In this document: positions 39,484-49,032 of the stretch, one piece after another
Layout of the letters: each line of letters begins with the position of its first letter
Position numbering within the stretch: the first letter of the stretch is position 1
Assembly: GCA_947258435.1 (NCBI GenBank)
Contig: CAMYID010000013.1
Span: 248,001-312,000, forward strand
DNA from: an uncultured Alphaproteobacteria bacterium
GTDB taxonomy: Bacteria; Pseudomonadota; Alphaproteobacteria; UBA11222
Length of the DNA stretch: 64,000 bases
Direction of reading: 5' to 3'
The notes under the pieces: model-generated
Seen by the model: only the letters and a program-made list of their open reading frames with translations
What the model was told of the DNA's origin: nothing
Database searches by the model: none
Translations under genes and position numbers: made by a program

Positions 39484-41598
39484 ATGACCACAGCACTTTG
39501 GCTTGTCATCGGGTGCGGCTTGCTGGCCGTCCTTTATGGCATCCTCGCAAGCCGGTCGATTCTCGCAGCCGATGCGGGAAGCGAGCGGATGCAGGAAATC
39601 GCAACCGCAATTCAGGAAGGCGCCAGCGCCTATCTGAGCCGACAGTATCGCACCATCGCCATGGTTGGCGTTGTGATCTTTGCGATCGTCTGGTTCCTGC
39701 TGGGCATGAAAGTGGCTATCGGCTTTGCCGTCGGCGCGGTACTTTCGGGCGCGGCAGGCTTTATCGGCATGCTGATTTCGGTGCGCGCCAATGTGCGCAC
39801 GACCCAGGCGGCGAGCGAAAGCCTTGGCGCGGGTCTGTCGATTGCGTTCCGTTCGGGCGCGGTGACCGGCATGCTGGTGGCGGGCCTTGCGCTTTTGTCG
39901 GTGGCTGTGTATTTCGGCATTCTGACCGGACCGATGGGGCTGGATGCCGGTGACCGGCAGGTGATCGACGCGCTTGTCGCGCTCGGTTTCGGTGCGTCGC
40001 TGATTTCCATCTTCGCCCGTCTTGGCGGCGGCATCTTCACCAAGGGTGCCGATGTCGGCGGCGATCTTGTCGGCAAGGTCGAAGCCGGTATCCCCGAAGA
40101 CGATCCCCGTAACCCCGCGACCATCGCCGATAATGTGGGCGATAATGTGGGTGACTGCGCGGGCATGGCGGCTGACCTGTTCGAAACCTATGCGGTGACG
40201 GTCGTGGCGACCATGGTGCTGGCCTCGATCTTCTTCACCGAAGGGCTGCAGAGCGCGCTGATGCTGCTGCCGCTTGCCATTGGCGCCGTATGCATCGTGA
40301 CCTCGATCATCGGCACCTTCTTTGTGCGTCTGGGCGCGAGCGAAAGCATTATGGGCGCGCTTTACAAGGGCTTTATCGCCTCGGCGGTTCTGTCGCTTAT
40401 CGCGCTATATCCGCTGATCGATCAGTTCGTTGGCATGGATACCGAAATCGTTAGCGGCGCGCAGGCCTTCACAGGCTTTGATCTGTTCCTGTGCGGAGTG
40501 GCGGGCCTTGTGGTAACCGGGCTGATCATCTGGATCACCGAATATTACACGGGCACGAGCTATCGTCCGGTGCGCAGCGTGGCCTCCGCCTCGGTAACCG
40601 GGCATGGCACCAACGTCATCCAGGGGCTGGCTGTTTCGCTTGAAGCCACCGCACTTCCCGCACTTGTGATTGTTGCGGGCATCATCGTCACCTATACGCT
40701 GGCCGGTCTGTTCGGGATCGCCATTGCGGTGACAACGATGCTGGCGCTGGCGGGCATGGTTGTGGCGCTCGATGCGTTCGGTCCTGTGACCGACAATGCC
40801 GGCGGCATTGCCGAGATGGCCGAGCTTGACGAAGGCGTGCGCAAGACGACCGACGCGCTGGATGCGGTCGGCAATACGACAAAGGCGGTGACCAAGGGCT
40901 ATGCCATCGGTTCGGCCGGTCTTGGCGCGCTGGTGCTGTTTGCGGCCTATACAGAAGATCTCAAATTCTTCATGTCCAATCCTGAACAGTTCCCTGCCTT
41001 CGCGGGCGTGACGCTCGATTTCTCGCTTGCCAATCCCTATGTGGTGGTCGGGCTGTTCATCGGCGGTCTGCTGCCCTATCTGTTCGGGGCGATGGGCATG
41101 ATGGCCGTGGGCCGTGCAGGCGGTGCGATCGTTGAGGAAGTGCGGCGTCAGTTCCGCGAGATGCCGGGCATCATGGAGCGGACACAGAAGCCGGACTATA
41201 CGGCGGCTGTTGACCTGCTGACCAAGGCGGCGATCAAGGAAATGATCATCCCGTCCATGCTTCCGGTTCTGTCGCCGATCGTGCTCTATTTCGCGATCGA
41301 CGCGATTGCCGGGCAATCGGCCGCGCTGAGCGCCCTTGGCGCGATGCTGCTGGGTGTGATCGTGACCGGGCTGTTCCTGGCCCTGTCGATGACTGCGGGC
41401 GGTGGTGCCTGGGACAACGCCAAGAAGTATATCGAAGACGGCAATCATGGCGGCAAGGGCTCCGAAGCCCATAAGGCGGCCGTGACCGGTGATACGGTTG
41501 GCGATCCCTATAAGGATACAGCCGGTCCGGCGGTGAACCCGATGATCAAGATCACGAACATCGTGGCGCTGCTGCTGCTGGCGGTGCTGGCGCATTAA
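39484..41598 (+). CDS. hppA: HppA, K+-independent proton-translocating pyrophosphatase
   Basis: 704 residues with about 16 membrane helices. The pyrophosphate-binding segments are exact: [40 protein letters not shown] near residue 215 and the late motif [20 protein letters not shown]. The cation-type determinant reads [10 protein letters not shown]; Lys in place of Ala marks the potassium-independent H+-pumping class. The enzyme sits in the inner membrane and couples PPi hydrolysis to proton export, saving energy from biosynthetic PPi. A strong terminator follows. Confidence 0.97.
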   Translation: MTTALWLVIGCGLLAVLYGILASRSILAADAGSERMQEIATAIQEGASAYLSRQYRTIAMVGVVIFAIVWFLLGMKVAIGFAVGAVLSGAAGFIGMLISVRANVRTTQAASESLGAGLSIAFRSGAVTGMLVAGLALLSVAVYFGILTGPMGLDAGDRQVIDALVALGFGASLISIFARLGGGIFTKGADVGGDLVGKVEAGIPEDDPRNPATIADNVGDNVGDCAGMAADLFETYAVTVVATMVLASIFFTEGLQSALMLLPLAIGAVCIVTSIIGTFFVRLGASESIMGALYKGFIASAVLSLIALYPLIDQFVGMDTEIVSGAQAFTGFDLFLCGVAGLVVTGLIIWITEYYTGTSYRPVRSVASASVTGHGTNVIQGLAVSLEATALPALVIVAGIIVTYTLAGLFGIAIAVTTMLALAGMVVALDAFGPVTDNAGGIAEMAELDEGVRKTTDALDAVGNTTKAVTKGYAIGSAGLGALVLFAAYTEDLKFFMSNPEQFPAFAGVTLDFSLANPYVVVGLFIGGLLPYLFGAMGMMAVGRAGGAIVEEVRRQFREMPGIMERTQKPDYTAAVDLLTKAAIKEMIIPSMLPVLSPIVLYFAIDAIAGQSAALSALGAMLLGVIVTGLFLALSMTAGGGAWDNAKKYIEDGNHGGKGSEAHKAAVTGDTVGDPYKDTAGPAVNPMIKITNIVALLLLAVLAH

Positions 41599-41623
41599 AC
41601 GAACGGGCGACAACGCCTGAAAG

Positions 41624-41656
41624 AAAAGGCCGCCTCAACCGGGGCGGCCTTTTTTG
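41624..41656 (+). terminator. Rho-independent terminator of hppA
   Basis: AAGGCCGCC and GGCGGCCTT form a 9-base perfect stem with a short loop, followed by TTTTTG. The A-run on the other side means it could also stop transcription from bamE. Confidence 0.92.
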
Positions 41657-41757
41657 TTTCCCGGTTGGCGGGGACGTCTGACATGTTTTACGGCGCGCCA
41701 AGCCTTGCTGAATGGCTCAGGCTGGCCCGGGCGCGGGGAAAAGGTGTCTGGCGGCCT

Positions 41758-42282
41758 TCAGGAGCCCGGGCCGCCGCCCGCGCCGCCCGATGCGCCGCTG
41801 AAGCGGCCAAAATTGCCGAACATCTGCTCAAGGAAGGTCAGCTCGCGCCCACGCGTCGGTGTCTCGCGCTCGGTGAAGGCGACAATCCGCCCGTCCGCCA
41901 GGCTGTAGCGGCGCAGATCGGCGACATTGCCGTTCTGGTCGAACTCCACAGCCACAATGGTGCGCGACAGAAGCTCGGGGTCAAAAAACGCCTCCCGCCG
42001 CTGGGTCGTGGAGACATAGTACCAGATATCTGTATCGAAGGTGGCGATGGTCGAGGGCGTGCCCAGCATGTCCGAGACAGACTGCCGGTTATCGACACCC
42101 GCCTTGACGCCTGCAAGAACCGCTTCATCGGGCACATAGCCGCGCACTTCGATTGTCGGGCTGCATGCGCCAAGCAGCAGGGTCAGCGCCGTGCCGGCCA
42201 GAAATCTGCGCCTGCGTGCCGGCCTGGAAGGGGCCGCGGCCCGCGGTAAATTTTCAAACCGGAAATAGTCTGGATAATACAT
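41758..42282 (-). CDS. bamE: BamE (SmpA/OmlA) outer-membrane assembly lipoprotein
   Basis: 174 residues. An unusually long N-terminal stretch with PARRRR precedes a lipoprotein signal whose lipobox LLLGAC puts the acylated Cys at residue 40. The BamE fold follows: GVDNRQSVSDMLGTPSTIATFDTDIWYYV, then VAVEFDQNGNVADLRRY. The Gly-rich tail is probably disordered. BamE joins BamA and BamD in inserting beta-barrel proteins. It is divergent from the UQCC gene, a typical alphaproteobacterial neighbour. Confidence 0.92.
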   Translation of the reverse strand: MYYPDYFRFENLPRAAAPSRPARRRRFLAGTALTLLLGACSPTIEVRGYVPDEAVLAGVKAGVDNRQSVSDMLGTPSTIATFDTDIWYYVSTTQRREAFFDPELLSRTIVAVEFDQNGNVADLRRYSLADGRIVAFTERETPTRGRELTFLEQMFGNFGRFSGASGGAGGGPGS

Positions 42283-42385
42283 AGTGCTTCACCTAACCTG
42301 CGCGGATTCAGAGTGCAAGTAACCGTTCATTTTCCGACTCTGCTTATAACCGATATTCTCGCTCCCATGCGCAGGTAATCAACCG

Positions 42386-42955
42386 ATGTTCTTCCGCAAG
42401 TTTTTCCGCCAGAAGCGCCATGAAACCGCGTCCCACAAGCTGTATCTCAAATTGGTGGCACAGTCGCGCATGCAGGGCTTTTACGCCTCGGGCGGGGTGC
42501 CCGATACGGTGGATGGGCGGTTCGACCTGATTGCGTTGCACACATTTCTGATTGTCCGACGGTTAAGCGGGGCGAATGCGAGTGAAAAAGAGCATGAGCT
42601 GGCGCAGGTCCTGTTCGATCTGATGTTTGCCGATATGGACCGCAATCTGCGCGAGATGGGGGTGGGGGACCTTGGGGTCGGGCGAAAAGTCCGCGATATG
42701 GTGAGCGCCTTTTATGGGCGCGCGGAAGCCTATGAAAAGGCCTTGCAAGCAACTGCGCAAGATGCTGCGGATGACAGGAAGAAGGTGCTTGCCGCCGCCT
42801 TGCGCCGGAATTTGTATCGTGACGCAAACCCCGATGATCAGCAACTCGCAAAGATGGCGGGCTATGTGCAAAAGCAGGTCGGTCTGCTCGATGAACTGAC
42901 GGGTGACGTGCTGTTAAGTGGTGAAATCCGGTTTCATCCCGCACCATTTCAGTAA
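42386..42955 (+). CDS. Ubiquinol-cytochrome c chaperone family protein
   Basis: 189 residues. The conserved core HKLYLKLVAQSRMQGFYASGGVPDTVDGRFDLIALHTFLI, read in parts, and LFDLMFADMDRNLREMGVGD match the CBP3/UQCC1 family (PF03981), whose mitochondrial members assist cytochrome b of complex III. The protein is cytosolic by sequence. It starts an operon-like run with yceD. Confidence 0.9.
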   Translation: MFFRKFFRQKRHETASHKLYLKLVAQSRMQGFYASGGVPDTVDGRFDLIALHTFLIVRRLSGANASEKEHELAQVLFDLMFADMDRNLREMGVGDLGVGRKVRDMVSAFYGRAEAYEKALQATAQDAADDRKKVLAAALRRNLYRDANPDDQQLAKMAGYVQKQVGLLDELTGDVLLSGEIRFHPAPFQ

Positions 42956-42988
42956 CCGGGTGGTTTCAGTTTGCGTGAAAGGCATTAA

Positions 42989-43027
42989 ATGAAGGACAGG
43001 CTGGCAATAAAGGACAGGCTGCCATGA
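42989..43027 (+). CDS. 12-codon upstream reading frame overlapping the yceD start
   Basis: ATG 42989 opens a frame encoding MKDRLAIKDRLP and ending in TGA at 43025-43027, which overlaps the yceD ATG (43024) as ATGA. It is built from the 12-mer AAGGACAGGCTG at 42992-43003 and 43010-43021; a third, one-mismatch copy (43027-43038) begins yceD itself. The AGGACAGG of the second copy doubles as the yceD ribosome-binding site. It may be a coupling leader or only a by-product of the repeats. Confidence 0.4.
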   Translation: MKDRLAIKDRLP

Positions 43028-43599
43028 AGGACGGGCTGGTTTTTCACAGAGAAATTTCGACAACGAATCTGACCCGCGAAGGGCGGCAGCTCAGCTTCAC
43101 GGCCAGTGAAACCGAATGCAACGAGATTGCCGCGTTCCTGGGCATCAGCGCCTTGCAATCCCTGTCCGCAAGCCTGGCGGTCAGACGCTGGCGCAGGCAG
43201 GGGGTTGCGGTCGAGGGGGTTCTGCATGCCACGGCCATACAGGAATGTGTTGTGACGCTGGCCCCGGTTGAAGAGGCTATCGAAGAACCCCTATCGCTGC
43301 GCTTTGATTTACGGGACGCCCGTCAGCGCGCACGCCGTGCAGCGCCGGATAAGGAGGTTTTTGTCGATCCCGAAGCCGCGGATCCGCCGGAATTGTTTGA
43401 CGGGCCGGGCCTTGATCTTGGCCCCTATCTTGTGGAGTTTCTTGCCATGGCGCTGAATCCCTATCCCAGGGCGGCCGGGGCGGAACTTGCGCAGCGGGAA
43501 TTTCCGGCGCAGGGGCAGGACACCGCTGGAAGCGGCGACGGGACGAAAGACAATCCCTTTCACATATTGCGTAATCTGAAAAAGGATAGCGCAAAATAA
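43024..43599 (+). CDS. yceD: YceD family protein (DUF177)
   Basis: 191 residues. The core VEGVLHATAIQECVVTLAPVE and the later ELFDGPGLDLGPYLVEFLAMALNPYPR fit the DUF177/YceD family, which is linked to 23S rRNA maturation or ribosomal protein synthesis and normally lies before rpmF. The metal-type Cys pair of some members is reduced to a single Cys (QECVV). The start ATG overlaps the small upstream frame by 4 bases. Confidence 0.9.
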   Translation: MKDGLVFHREISTTNLTREGRQLSFTASETECNEIAAFLGISALQSLSASLAVRRWRRQGVAVEGVLHATAIQECVVTLAPVEEAIEEPLSLRFDLRDARQRARRAAPDKEVFVDPEAADPPELFDGPGLDLGPYLVEFLAMALNPYPRAAGAELAQREFPAQGQDTAGSGDGTKDNPFHILRNLKKDSAK

Positions 43600-43630
43600 A
43601 ACACGGCATGTCCGGTGGGCACATGCCGTG
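43592..43630 (-). terminator. Terminator for rpmF
   Basis: CACGGCATGT (43602-43611) and ACATGCCGTG (43621-43630) pair perfectly over 10 bases with a 9-base loop. On the minus strand the stem is followed by TTTTATTTT, so it ends rpmF transcription; on the plus strand, after yceD, it lacks a T-run. Confidence 0.85.
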
Positions 43631-43680
43631 AAAACCCGTGTTGCCCGATCGGGGCGCCCGGCAAGTCCGGGCGGACCCGC

Positions 43681-43866
43681 TTAATAATCGTCTTTGGGTT
43701 CAAGAACCTGACGGCCACGATACATACCGCTTTTCAGGTCGATGTGATGCGGACGCACCAGCTCACCCGAATCCGGGCTTTCCTGATACACAGCGGATTT
43801 CACACTATCGTGAGCCCGGCGGTTGCCGCGTTTTGCACGCGTTACTTTCTTGCGTGGGACTGCCAT
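43681..43866 (-). CDS. rpmF: Ribosomal protein L32
   Basis: 61 residues: [20 protein letters not shown] is the standard L32 start and the C-terminal part ([20 protein letters not shown]) fits too. It is a structural protein of the large subunit. It has its own terminator and lies against the yceD and plsX genes around it, although in many bacteria yceD-rpmF-plsX run in one direction. Confidence 0.97.
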   Translation of the reverse strand: MAVPRKKVTRAKRGNRRAHDSVKSAVYQESPDSGELVRPHHIDLKSGMYRGRQVLEPKDDY

Positions 43867-44210
43867 GAGAGGCCCCTTAATTCAAATTTGACATTTCGGT
43901 ATAGTGAATCGCCGACCGCAAGAAGGTGGTGGCGATTGCCAGCTAGCCGCGGAAACTAGTGGCGTGCCTGTTCGCTGTCAAGGGCGCAATCCCGTGCCCT
44001 TCCGCAAACCGGAGGCAAGGCTGGTCGCAGGTCGCCACATGCTGCTAGACTATCGAATCACTTGGTTTTTCTGTGCGCTTTCGCTAAGCCTTGCGACGGC
44101 ATGCGGCCAGGGGAGCAGGGCGCTTGTGTAATTGGGTCTGTGTAGTGCGGCAAAGGCCCGGAAATAAAGAAAAATCCGTCAGCAAGACGGCGAAGGAAAG
44201 ACAGACCCGT
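43867..44210. other. Divergent non-coding region between rpmF and plsX
   Basis: No gene seen. It includes the rpmF upstream region: AAGGGGCC lies just before its ATG, and TATACC and a nearby TTGACA (on opposite strands) suggest promoter material at 43885-43905, without an ideal pair. The rest is the plsX leader; in-frame TTG and GTG codons at 44091, 44124 and 44145 make the plsX start uncertain. Confidence 0.5.
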
Positions 44211-45305
44211 TTGGCAAATGAATTGACAGTTGCGCTTGATGCCATGGGAGGCGATGCGGGCCCCGAGATGGTATTGAAGGGTGTCGCGCTTGCTGGCAAG
44301 CGGCATGCCGATGCCCGGTTCGTCCTGTGTGGCGATACGGAGATTCTTGCGCCCCTGCTTGCAGATCATGCGGAACTCGCTGGCCGGTGCGAACTGCGGC
44401 ACGCGCCCGATATCGTGGATCCCGATGCCAAGCCGAGCCAGGTCGTCCGCCGTGGTCAGCAGACCAGCATGTGGCAAACCATCGGACTGGTGAAGGGGGG
44501 GGAAGCGGATCTTGCCATATCAGCGGGTAATACCGGTGTGTTGATGGCGATGTCGGTCCTGCAGCTCAGAACCCAGGAAGGGATCGATCGCCCCGCGATT
44601 GCATCGACCTGGCCGGGGCTTGAGCGGGAATCGGTGTTGCTTGATCTGGGCGCCAATCTGGAATGTGACGAAGATAATCTGGTTCAGTTCGCCATTATGG
44701 GGGCGGCTTTCGCCCGTGTCGTCCTGGGGCGCGCATGCCCAAGGGTGGCGTTGCTGAATGTGGGGGAAGAAGAACAGAAGGGACATGAATATGTCCGGCT
44801 GGCGGCGCAGAGGCTGCGCGAGACCCCGCAGGAAGAAATGTCTTTTACCGGCTTTGTCGAGGGCAGCGATCTTGGATTTAACGCCGCCGACGTCATTGTG
44901 ACCGACGGGTTTTCAGGAAATGTCGCCCTGAAAACCGGAGAAGGCAGTGCGAAGCTGATCTTTCAGACACTGGCAGATGCGTTTGGCGGATCATGGCGCG
45001 GCAAGCTGGCTTATCTGATCGCGCGCAACGTATTCGGTATTTTGAAAGAGAAGTTCGATCCCCGGGCGCATAACGGGGGTATTTTCCTTGGCCTGAACGG
45101 GCTTGTGATCAAAAGCCATGGCGGCACCGACGAGGTGGGCTTTGCGCATGCCATTGATGTCGGGCTGGAAATGGCGCGGCAGAAATTCATCGACCGGATT
45201 GATGCCGACCTGAAACAATATGCACAGGCGCGTGCGGGCGCTGTGGAGATTCCGCGTCAAGACGGAACGAACAAACAGGACAACGCAAAGGTGGGTGTTT
45301 CGTGA
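44211..45305 (+). CDS. plsX: PlsX, phosphate acyltransferase
   Basis: 364 residues from the TTG at 44211, the choice that makes the protein begin [20 protein letters not shown], just as family members do; the frame stays open upstream to 44091, so the start is not certain. Further signatures: [40 protein letters not shown] and [16 protein letters not shown]. PlsX turns acyl-ACP into acyl-phosphate for PlsY (20832-21443). It overlaps fabH by 4 bases. Confidence 0.93.
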   Translation: MANELTVALDAMGGDAGPEMVLKGVALAGKRHADARFVLCGDTEILAPLLADHAELAGRCELRHAPDIVDPDAKPSQVVRRGQQTSMWQTIGLVKGGEADLAISAGNTGVLMAMSVLQLRTQEGIDRPAIASTWPGLERESVLLDLGANLECDEDNLVQFAIMGAAFARVVLGRACPRVALLNVGEEEQKGHEYVRLAAQRLRETPQEEMSFTGFVEGSDLGFNAADVIVTDGFSGNVALKTGEGSAKLIFQTLADAFGGSWRGKLAYLIARNVFGILKEKFDPRAHNGGIFLGLNGLVIKSHGGTDEVGFAHAIDVGLEMARQKFIDRIDADLKQYAQARAGAVEIPRQDGTNKQDNAKVGVS

Positions 45306-46279
45306 GTGTCATCAGATCGGTGGTTTCCGGGATTGGAAGTTATCTGCCGGCCAAAACCCTGACAAATGCCGAATTATCGGAAATGGTCGATACGAGCGAC
45401 GACTGGATCGTCGAACGCTCCGGCATTCGTGAGCGGCATATCGTCGGGGAAGGGGAGCTGACATCGGATATGGCGGTTGCGGCGGCACAGCGCGCCTTGC
45501 AGGCGGGCAGCGTGCCGCGCGACGAGATTGACCTGATCGTTCTGGCAACCGCGACGCCGGATCAGACATTCCCCGCAACCGCGACACGGGTACAGGCGGC
45601 GCTGGGTATCACGACGGGCGCGGCATTTGACATCCAGGCGGTCTGTTCGGGTTTCATTTACGCACTGTCGGTGGCCGACAATTTTCTCAAAGCCGGACAA
45701 TTCCGCAATGCGCTTGTGATCGGCGCTGAAAGTTTCTCGAAAATTCTCGATTGGGAGGATCGCACGACCTGCGTTTTGTTCGGCGACGGGGCCGGGGCCT
45801 TTGTCCTGTCCGCACAGCCGGGCACAGGCGCCGCCGATGATCGCGGTATCCTGTCATCTCATCTGCATGCGGATGGCCGGTACAGTGACATGCTGTATGT
45901 GGATGGCGGACCTTCCTCGACCGGTACGACCGGCCATGTACGTATGAACGGGCGGGAGGTTTTCCGTCATGCGGTGACCAATATGGCGGCGGTTGTCCGC
46001 GAAACGCTGGAAGCAAACGGTCTGAGTGCCGACGATATCGACTGGGTCGTACCGCATCAGGCCAATAAGAGAATCATCGATGCGACGGCAAAAAAGCTTG
46101 GCGTCCCGCAGGAACGGGTAGTGCAGACGGTGGCCATGCACGGCAATACCTCGGCGGCCTCCGTTCCGCTTGCTGTTGATTGTGCGCTGCGCGATGGCCG
46201 GATCAAACAGGGCGATCTTGTGCTGATGGAAGCGATGGGCGGTGGCTTTACCTGGGGCGCGGCGCTGGTCCGCTGGTAG
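45302..46279 (+). CDS. fabH: FabH, 3-oxoacyl-ACP synthase III
   Basis: 325 residues from GTG 45302 (GTGA overlap with plsX). Thiolase fold with catalytic Cys in [13 protein letters not shown], His in [13 protein letters not shown] and Asn in [30 protein letters not shown] is the standard end. It begins fatty acid synthesis by joining acetyl-CoA and malonyl-ACP. Confidence 0.97.
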   Translation: MSVIRSVVSGIGSYLPAKTLTNAELSEMVDTSDDWIVERSGIRERHIVGEGELTSDMAVAAAQRALQAGSVPRDEIDLIVLATATPDQTFPATATRVQAALGITTGAAFDIQAVCSGFIYALSVADNFLKAGQFRNALVIGAESFSKILDWEDRTTCVLFGDGAGAFVLSAQPGTGAADDRGILSSHLHADGRYSDMLYVDGGPSSTGTTGHVRMNGREVFRHAVTNMAAVVRETLEANGLSADDIDWVVPHQANKRIIDATAKKLGVPQERVVQTVAMHGNTSAASVPLAVDCALRDGRIKQGDLVLMEAMGGGFTWGAALVRW

Positions 46280-46446
46280 GCATCTGCCGGCACGCAGCAG
46301 GCGACGAGCGACGTAAATTTGCGACACCTGCGGGAAAAATCATAACATATGTCATGAAACAAGACGTGTACTGCTTTGACATCGCCGTCTTTTTTGACGC
46401 AAACTAATCGTCATATTCCATTCATTGCGGCCTCTGGAAGAATAGA

Positions 46447-46770
46447 ATGAACACAGTGACGCGGGCACATCTATGCGAAGCCGTCTATCAGGAAGTCGGC
46501 CTGTCCAGGAATGAATCTTCTGCGCTGGTCGAATCCATTCTGGCTGAAATCTGTGATGAGCTGGTGGCTGGACATACCGTCAAGATTTCATCCTTCGGAA
46601 CATTTTCAGTGCGGGAAAAGGGGGGGCGTATCGGACGCAATCCCAAAACCGGCGAGGAAGTGCCGATTGCACCGCGCCGGGTGTTATCCTTTCGCGCCTC
46701 GCATGTGCTGAAGGACCACATCAACCATGCGCCTGCATCAGGTGATAACGATGCGGACGGGACGCGTTGA
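46447..46770 (+). CDS. ihfA: IHF alpha subunit
   Basis: 107 residues. The HU/IHF fold is clear: [40 protein letters not shown] and the beta-arm tip [20 protein letters not shown] with the DNA-intercalating Pro. The position between fabH and a merR gene supports ihfA over hupB. IHF bends DNA and shapes promoters and recombination sites. Confidence 0.95.
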   Translation: MNTVTRAHLCEAVYQEVGLSRNESSALVESILAEICDELVAGHTVKISSFGTFSVREKGGRIGRNPKTGEEVPIAPRRVLSFRASHVLKDHINHAPASGDNDADGTR

Positions 46771-46777
46771 GCGGCAA

Positions 46778-47323
46778 GTGGCAAAATCGGCAGAAGCATT
46801 TCGAACCATCAGCGAGGTAGCGGCGGAGCTTGACGTTCCGCAGCATGTCCTGCGCTTCTGGGAAAGTAAATTCAGCCAGATCAAACCGATGAAACGGGCT
46901 GGCGGCAGACGTTACTACCGGCCGGCGGACATTGATTTGCTGCGCGGGATTCGCATCCTGCTTTATAGCGATGGCTATACGATCAAAGGCGTTCAGAAGG
47001 TTCTGAGGGAAAAGGGCCTTCGTTTTGTCGCCGAAATCGGTCAGTCGGCCAGCTCCTCAGCTCAGACATCGGACAGCGGCCAGTCGGGCCGCGCTGAAGG
47101 GGAGCGCGCGCCGCCGGCCGCCGACGCTCCCGGCGGTGCCGCCCGCGCGGATGATGCAGGCGGGACGCAAAATGGTACAGAAGACGAAAATCGCGATCAG
47201 TTGTCACTGCTGGCGCCTGGCGCGGCGAAACCGGCGCTTTCCGCCGCCGAAAGGACGGCTGTGCGGAATGCGCTGAACGATCTTGAGGCGATTGCCCGCG
47301 CCCTGCGTGCACTCGGGCAATAG
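46778..47323 (+). CDS. MerR-family regulator following ihfA
   Basis: 181 residues from GTG 46778, 8 bases after ihfA; ATGs at 46727 and 46751 would overlap ihfA and lack family similarity. The N-terminal domain SEAFRT-type start is followed by [37 protein letters not shown] and [15 protein letters not shown], a well-conserved alphaproteobacterial MerR type. The middle (about 85-150) is low-complexity and acidic; the end is helical. It has no metal-binding Cys, so it is not a metal sensor. Role unknown. Confidence 0.9.
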   Translation: MAKSAEAFRTISEVAAELDVPQHVLRFWESKFSQIKPMKRAGGRRYYRPADIDLLRGIRILLYSDGYTIKGVQKVLREKGLRFVAEIGQSASSSAQTSDSGQSGRAEGERAPPAADAPGGAARADDAGGTQNGTEDENRDQLSLLAPGAAKPALSAAERTAVRNALNDLEAIARALRALGQ

Positions 47324-47407
47324 GGCAGCGCCCGCTGACATGGGGGCGGCATGCACACCGCCTGATCAGCTCCGCCGGTTATTTCCGCGATGAAAGGCGA
47401 CAAGCGA

Positions 47408-47436
47408 TTGCCGCGCCCCGATGCGGCGGCTATAGT
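47408..47436 (+). promoter_or_regulatory. Promoter of tRNA-Pro
   Basis: TTGCCG (47408-47413), 17-base spacer, TATAGT (47431-47436). Transcription would start near 47443, about 43 bases before the tRNA. Confidence 0.65.
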
Positions 47437-47485
47437 GCGCGCCTTCGCGACTCGCGGCACGGATGGCCGCCTGTCGTACAGATGT

Positions 47486-47562
47486 CGGAGCGTAGCGCAG
47501 CCTGGTAGCGCACTTGTCTGGGGGACAAGGGGTCGTGGGTTCGAATCCCGCCGCTCCGACCA
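47486..47562 (+). tRNA. tRNA-Pro (GGG)
   Basis: 77 bases: acceptor CGGAGCG with CGCTCCG, D-arm GCGCAGCCTGGTAGCGC, anticodon arm CTTGT-CTGGGGG-ACAAG giving GGG, T-arm GTGGGTTCGAATCCCGC, discriminator A, encoded CCA. Confidence 0.97.
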
Positions 47563-47578
47563 TCTTACCGCCGATGCT

Positions 47579-47776
47579 TCAGCCGCCACGCATCCAGATA
47601 AGAAGCGGCCGTGCCGGAAAGACCCACAGGATGCCGGCCAGGGGATAAAAGACCAGACGTACCCAATAATTGTCAGGTAGCAAGTGAACACCGATAAGCA
47701 TGCAGCCGAGCGTATAGACGATCATCCAGATGATCAGCACAAATGTACCCAGCAGTTTGCGTGTCCGGACCGGCAT
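47579..47776 (-). CDS. DUF2842 family small membrane protein
   Basis: 65 residues with two membrane helices (LLGTFVLIIWMIVYTLGCMLIG and WVRLVFYPLAGILWVFPARP), matching the alphaproteobacterial DUF2842 family. GGGAG lies before the ATG. It is divergent from ctaA. Function unknown. Confidence 0.85.
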   Translation of the reverse strand: MPVRTRKLLGTFVLIIWMIVYTLGCMLIGVHLLPDNYWVRLVFYPLAGILWVFPARPLLIWMRGG

Positions 47777-47919
47777 AATCTCCCGCTCGCTTTAGCATCA
47801 GACGGCATTGGATCAAGGGCCGCGCGTCAATCGGGCGTGTGTGATCCCGGCAAGCACATGACATATTTCACCCCCGACCGTCCAGCGCCGGCAGCCTTGC
47901 GCGCGCAAGGGGGGCGCTG

Positions 47920-49032
47920 ATGGCAAGCCGCGTCGGCCAGATATTTGCACCCGAAACGCGGATAAATCTGCCCAAACGCGATATTGCGCGGTGGCTGTTC
48001 TTGTTATGCGGGTTTATCGCATTGATCGTCGTCGTCGGCGGAACCACCAGGCTGACCGATTCGGGGTTGTCGATCACAGAATGGAAGCCTGTGACGGGCG
48101 TCCTGCCGCCACTCGATCAGGCGGCCTGGGAAGCCGAACTGGAAAAATACAGGCAGATCCCGGAATATCAGCGGATCAATAAAGGCATGAGCCTTGCCGA
48201 ATTCAAGCGCATCTACTGGTGGGAATGGCTGCACCGGCTGCTGGGCCGGATAGCGGGCATTCTGTTCCTTGTTCCGTTCCTTTACTTTCTGTGGCTGAAG
48301 CGGTTCAACGCGCGGGACGTGCCGCATATGCTGATCATGTTTATACTCGGCGGTGCGCAGGGGGCGCTTGGCTGGTATATGGTCAAGAGCGGGCTTGTCG
48401 ACCGGGTCGATGTCAGCCAGTACCGGCTGGCGGCACATCTGGGCCTGGCGTTTTTCCTGTATGGCTATATTTTCTGGATTGCCATGGGCTATCTGAACGG
48501 CAGCAAGGCAGGCCGTACACAGCTCACTGTGGCAGGCAGTGCTGCGCTCTTGTGGCTGTCGTGGCTGCTGTGCCTTCTGGTTTTTGTGCAGGTGCTGCTC
48601 GGCGCGCTTGTCGCCGGGCTTGATGCGGGGCTGATCTATAATAGCTGGCCGCTGATGGACGGGCGCTGGGTCCCCAGGGGATTGTGGCTTGAAACGCCGG
48701 CCTATCTCAATCTGTTTGAAAATATCACCATGGTTCAGTTCAATCACCGGATGATGGCGATACTGATCGTCCTTGTGGCGCTTGCGGGTCTGTTCACCGG
48801 TCTGCGCTCACATGTGCCCGGGCGCGTCAGGGCAAGTGTCCTGCTGACTGGCTGCGCCGTTGCAGGGCAGTTCGTGCTGGGTGTGTGGACATTGATCGCG
48901 GTCGTTCCGATCGGGCTTGCGATCCTGCATCAGCTCGGCGCGCTGGTGCTGCTCAGTTTTGCACTGATCCAGTTGCGGGCCGTGCGGCAATGGCGCACCG
49001 GCCGCACATTACTGGCCGGTGAACGCGCCTAA
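47920..49032 (+). CDS. ctaA: CtaA/COX15, heme A synthase
   Basis: 370 residues with eight predicted helices. COX15 features: LIVVVGGTTRLTDSGLSITEW, IYWWEWLHRLLGRIAG with a heme-ligand His, LAAHLGLAFFLY and FNHRMMAILIVL. It lacks the paired Cys of Bacillus-type CtaA, placing it in the mitochondrial/alphaproteobacterial class. It oxidises heme O to heme A for cytochrome c oxidase. Its stop overlaps the stop of the facing kinase gene by 4 bases. Confidence 0.95.
   Translation: MASRVGQIFAPETRINLPKRDIARWLFLLCGFIALIVVVGGTTRLTDSGLSITEWKPVTGVLPPLDQAAWEAELEKYRQIPEYQRINKGMSLAEFKRIYWWEWLHRLLGRIAGILFLVPFLYFLWLKRFNARDVPHMLIMFILGGAQGALGWYMVKSGLVDRVDVSQYRLAAHLGLAFFLYGYIFWIAMGYLNGSKAGRTQLTVAGSAALLWLSWLLCLLVFVQVLLGALVAGLDAGLIYNSWPLMDGRWVPRGLWLETPAYLNLFENITMVQFNHRMMAILIVLVALAGLFTGLRSHVPGRVRASVLLTGCAVAGQFVLGVWTLIAVVPIGLAILHQLGALVLLSFALIQLRAVRQWRTGRTLLAGERA

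Noticed and set aside
40405-41613. A 402-codon minus-strand frame opposite hppA
   Set aside because: HppA motifs are exact; the opposite frame is His/Arg/Gln-rich shadow sequence.
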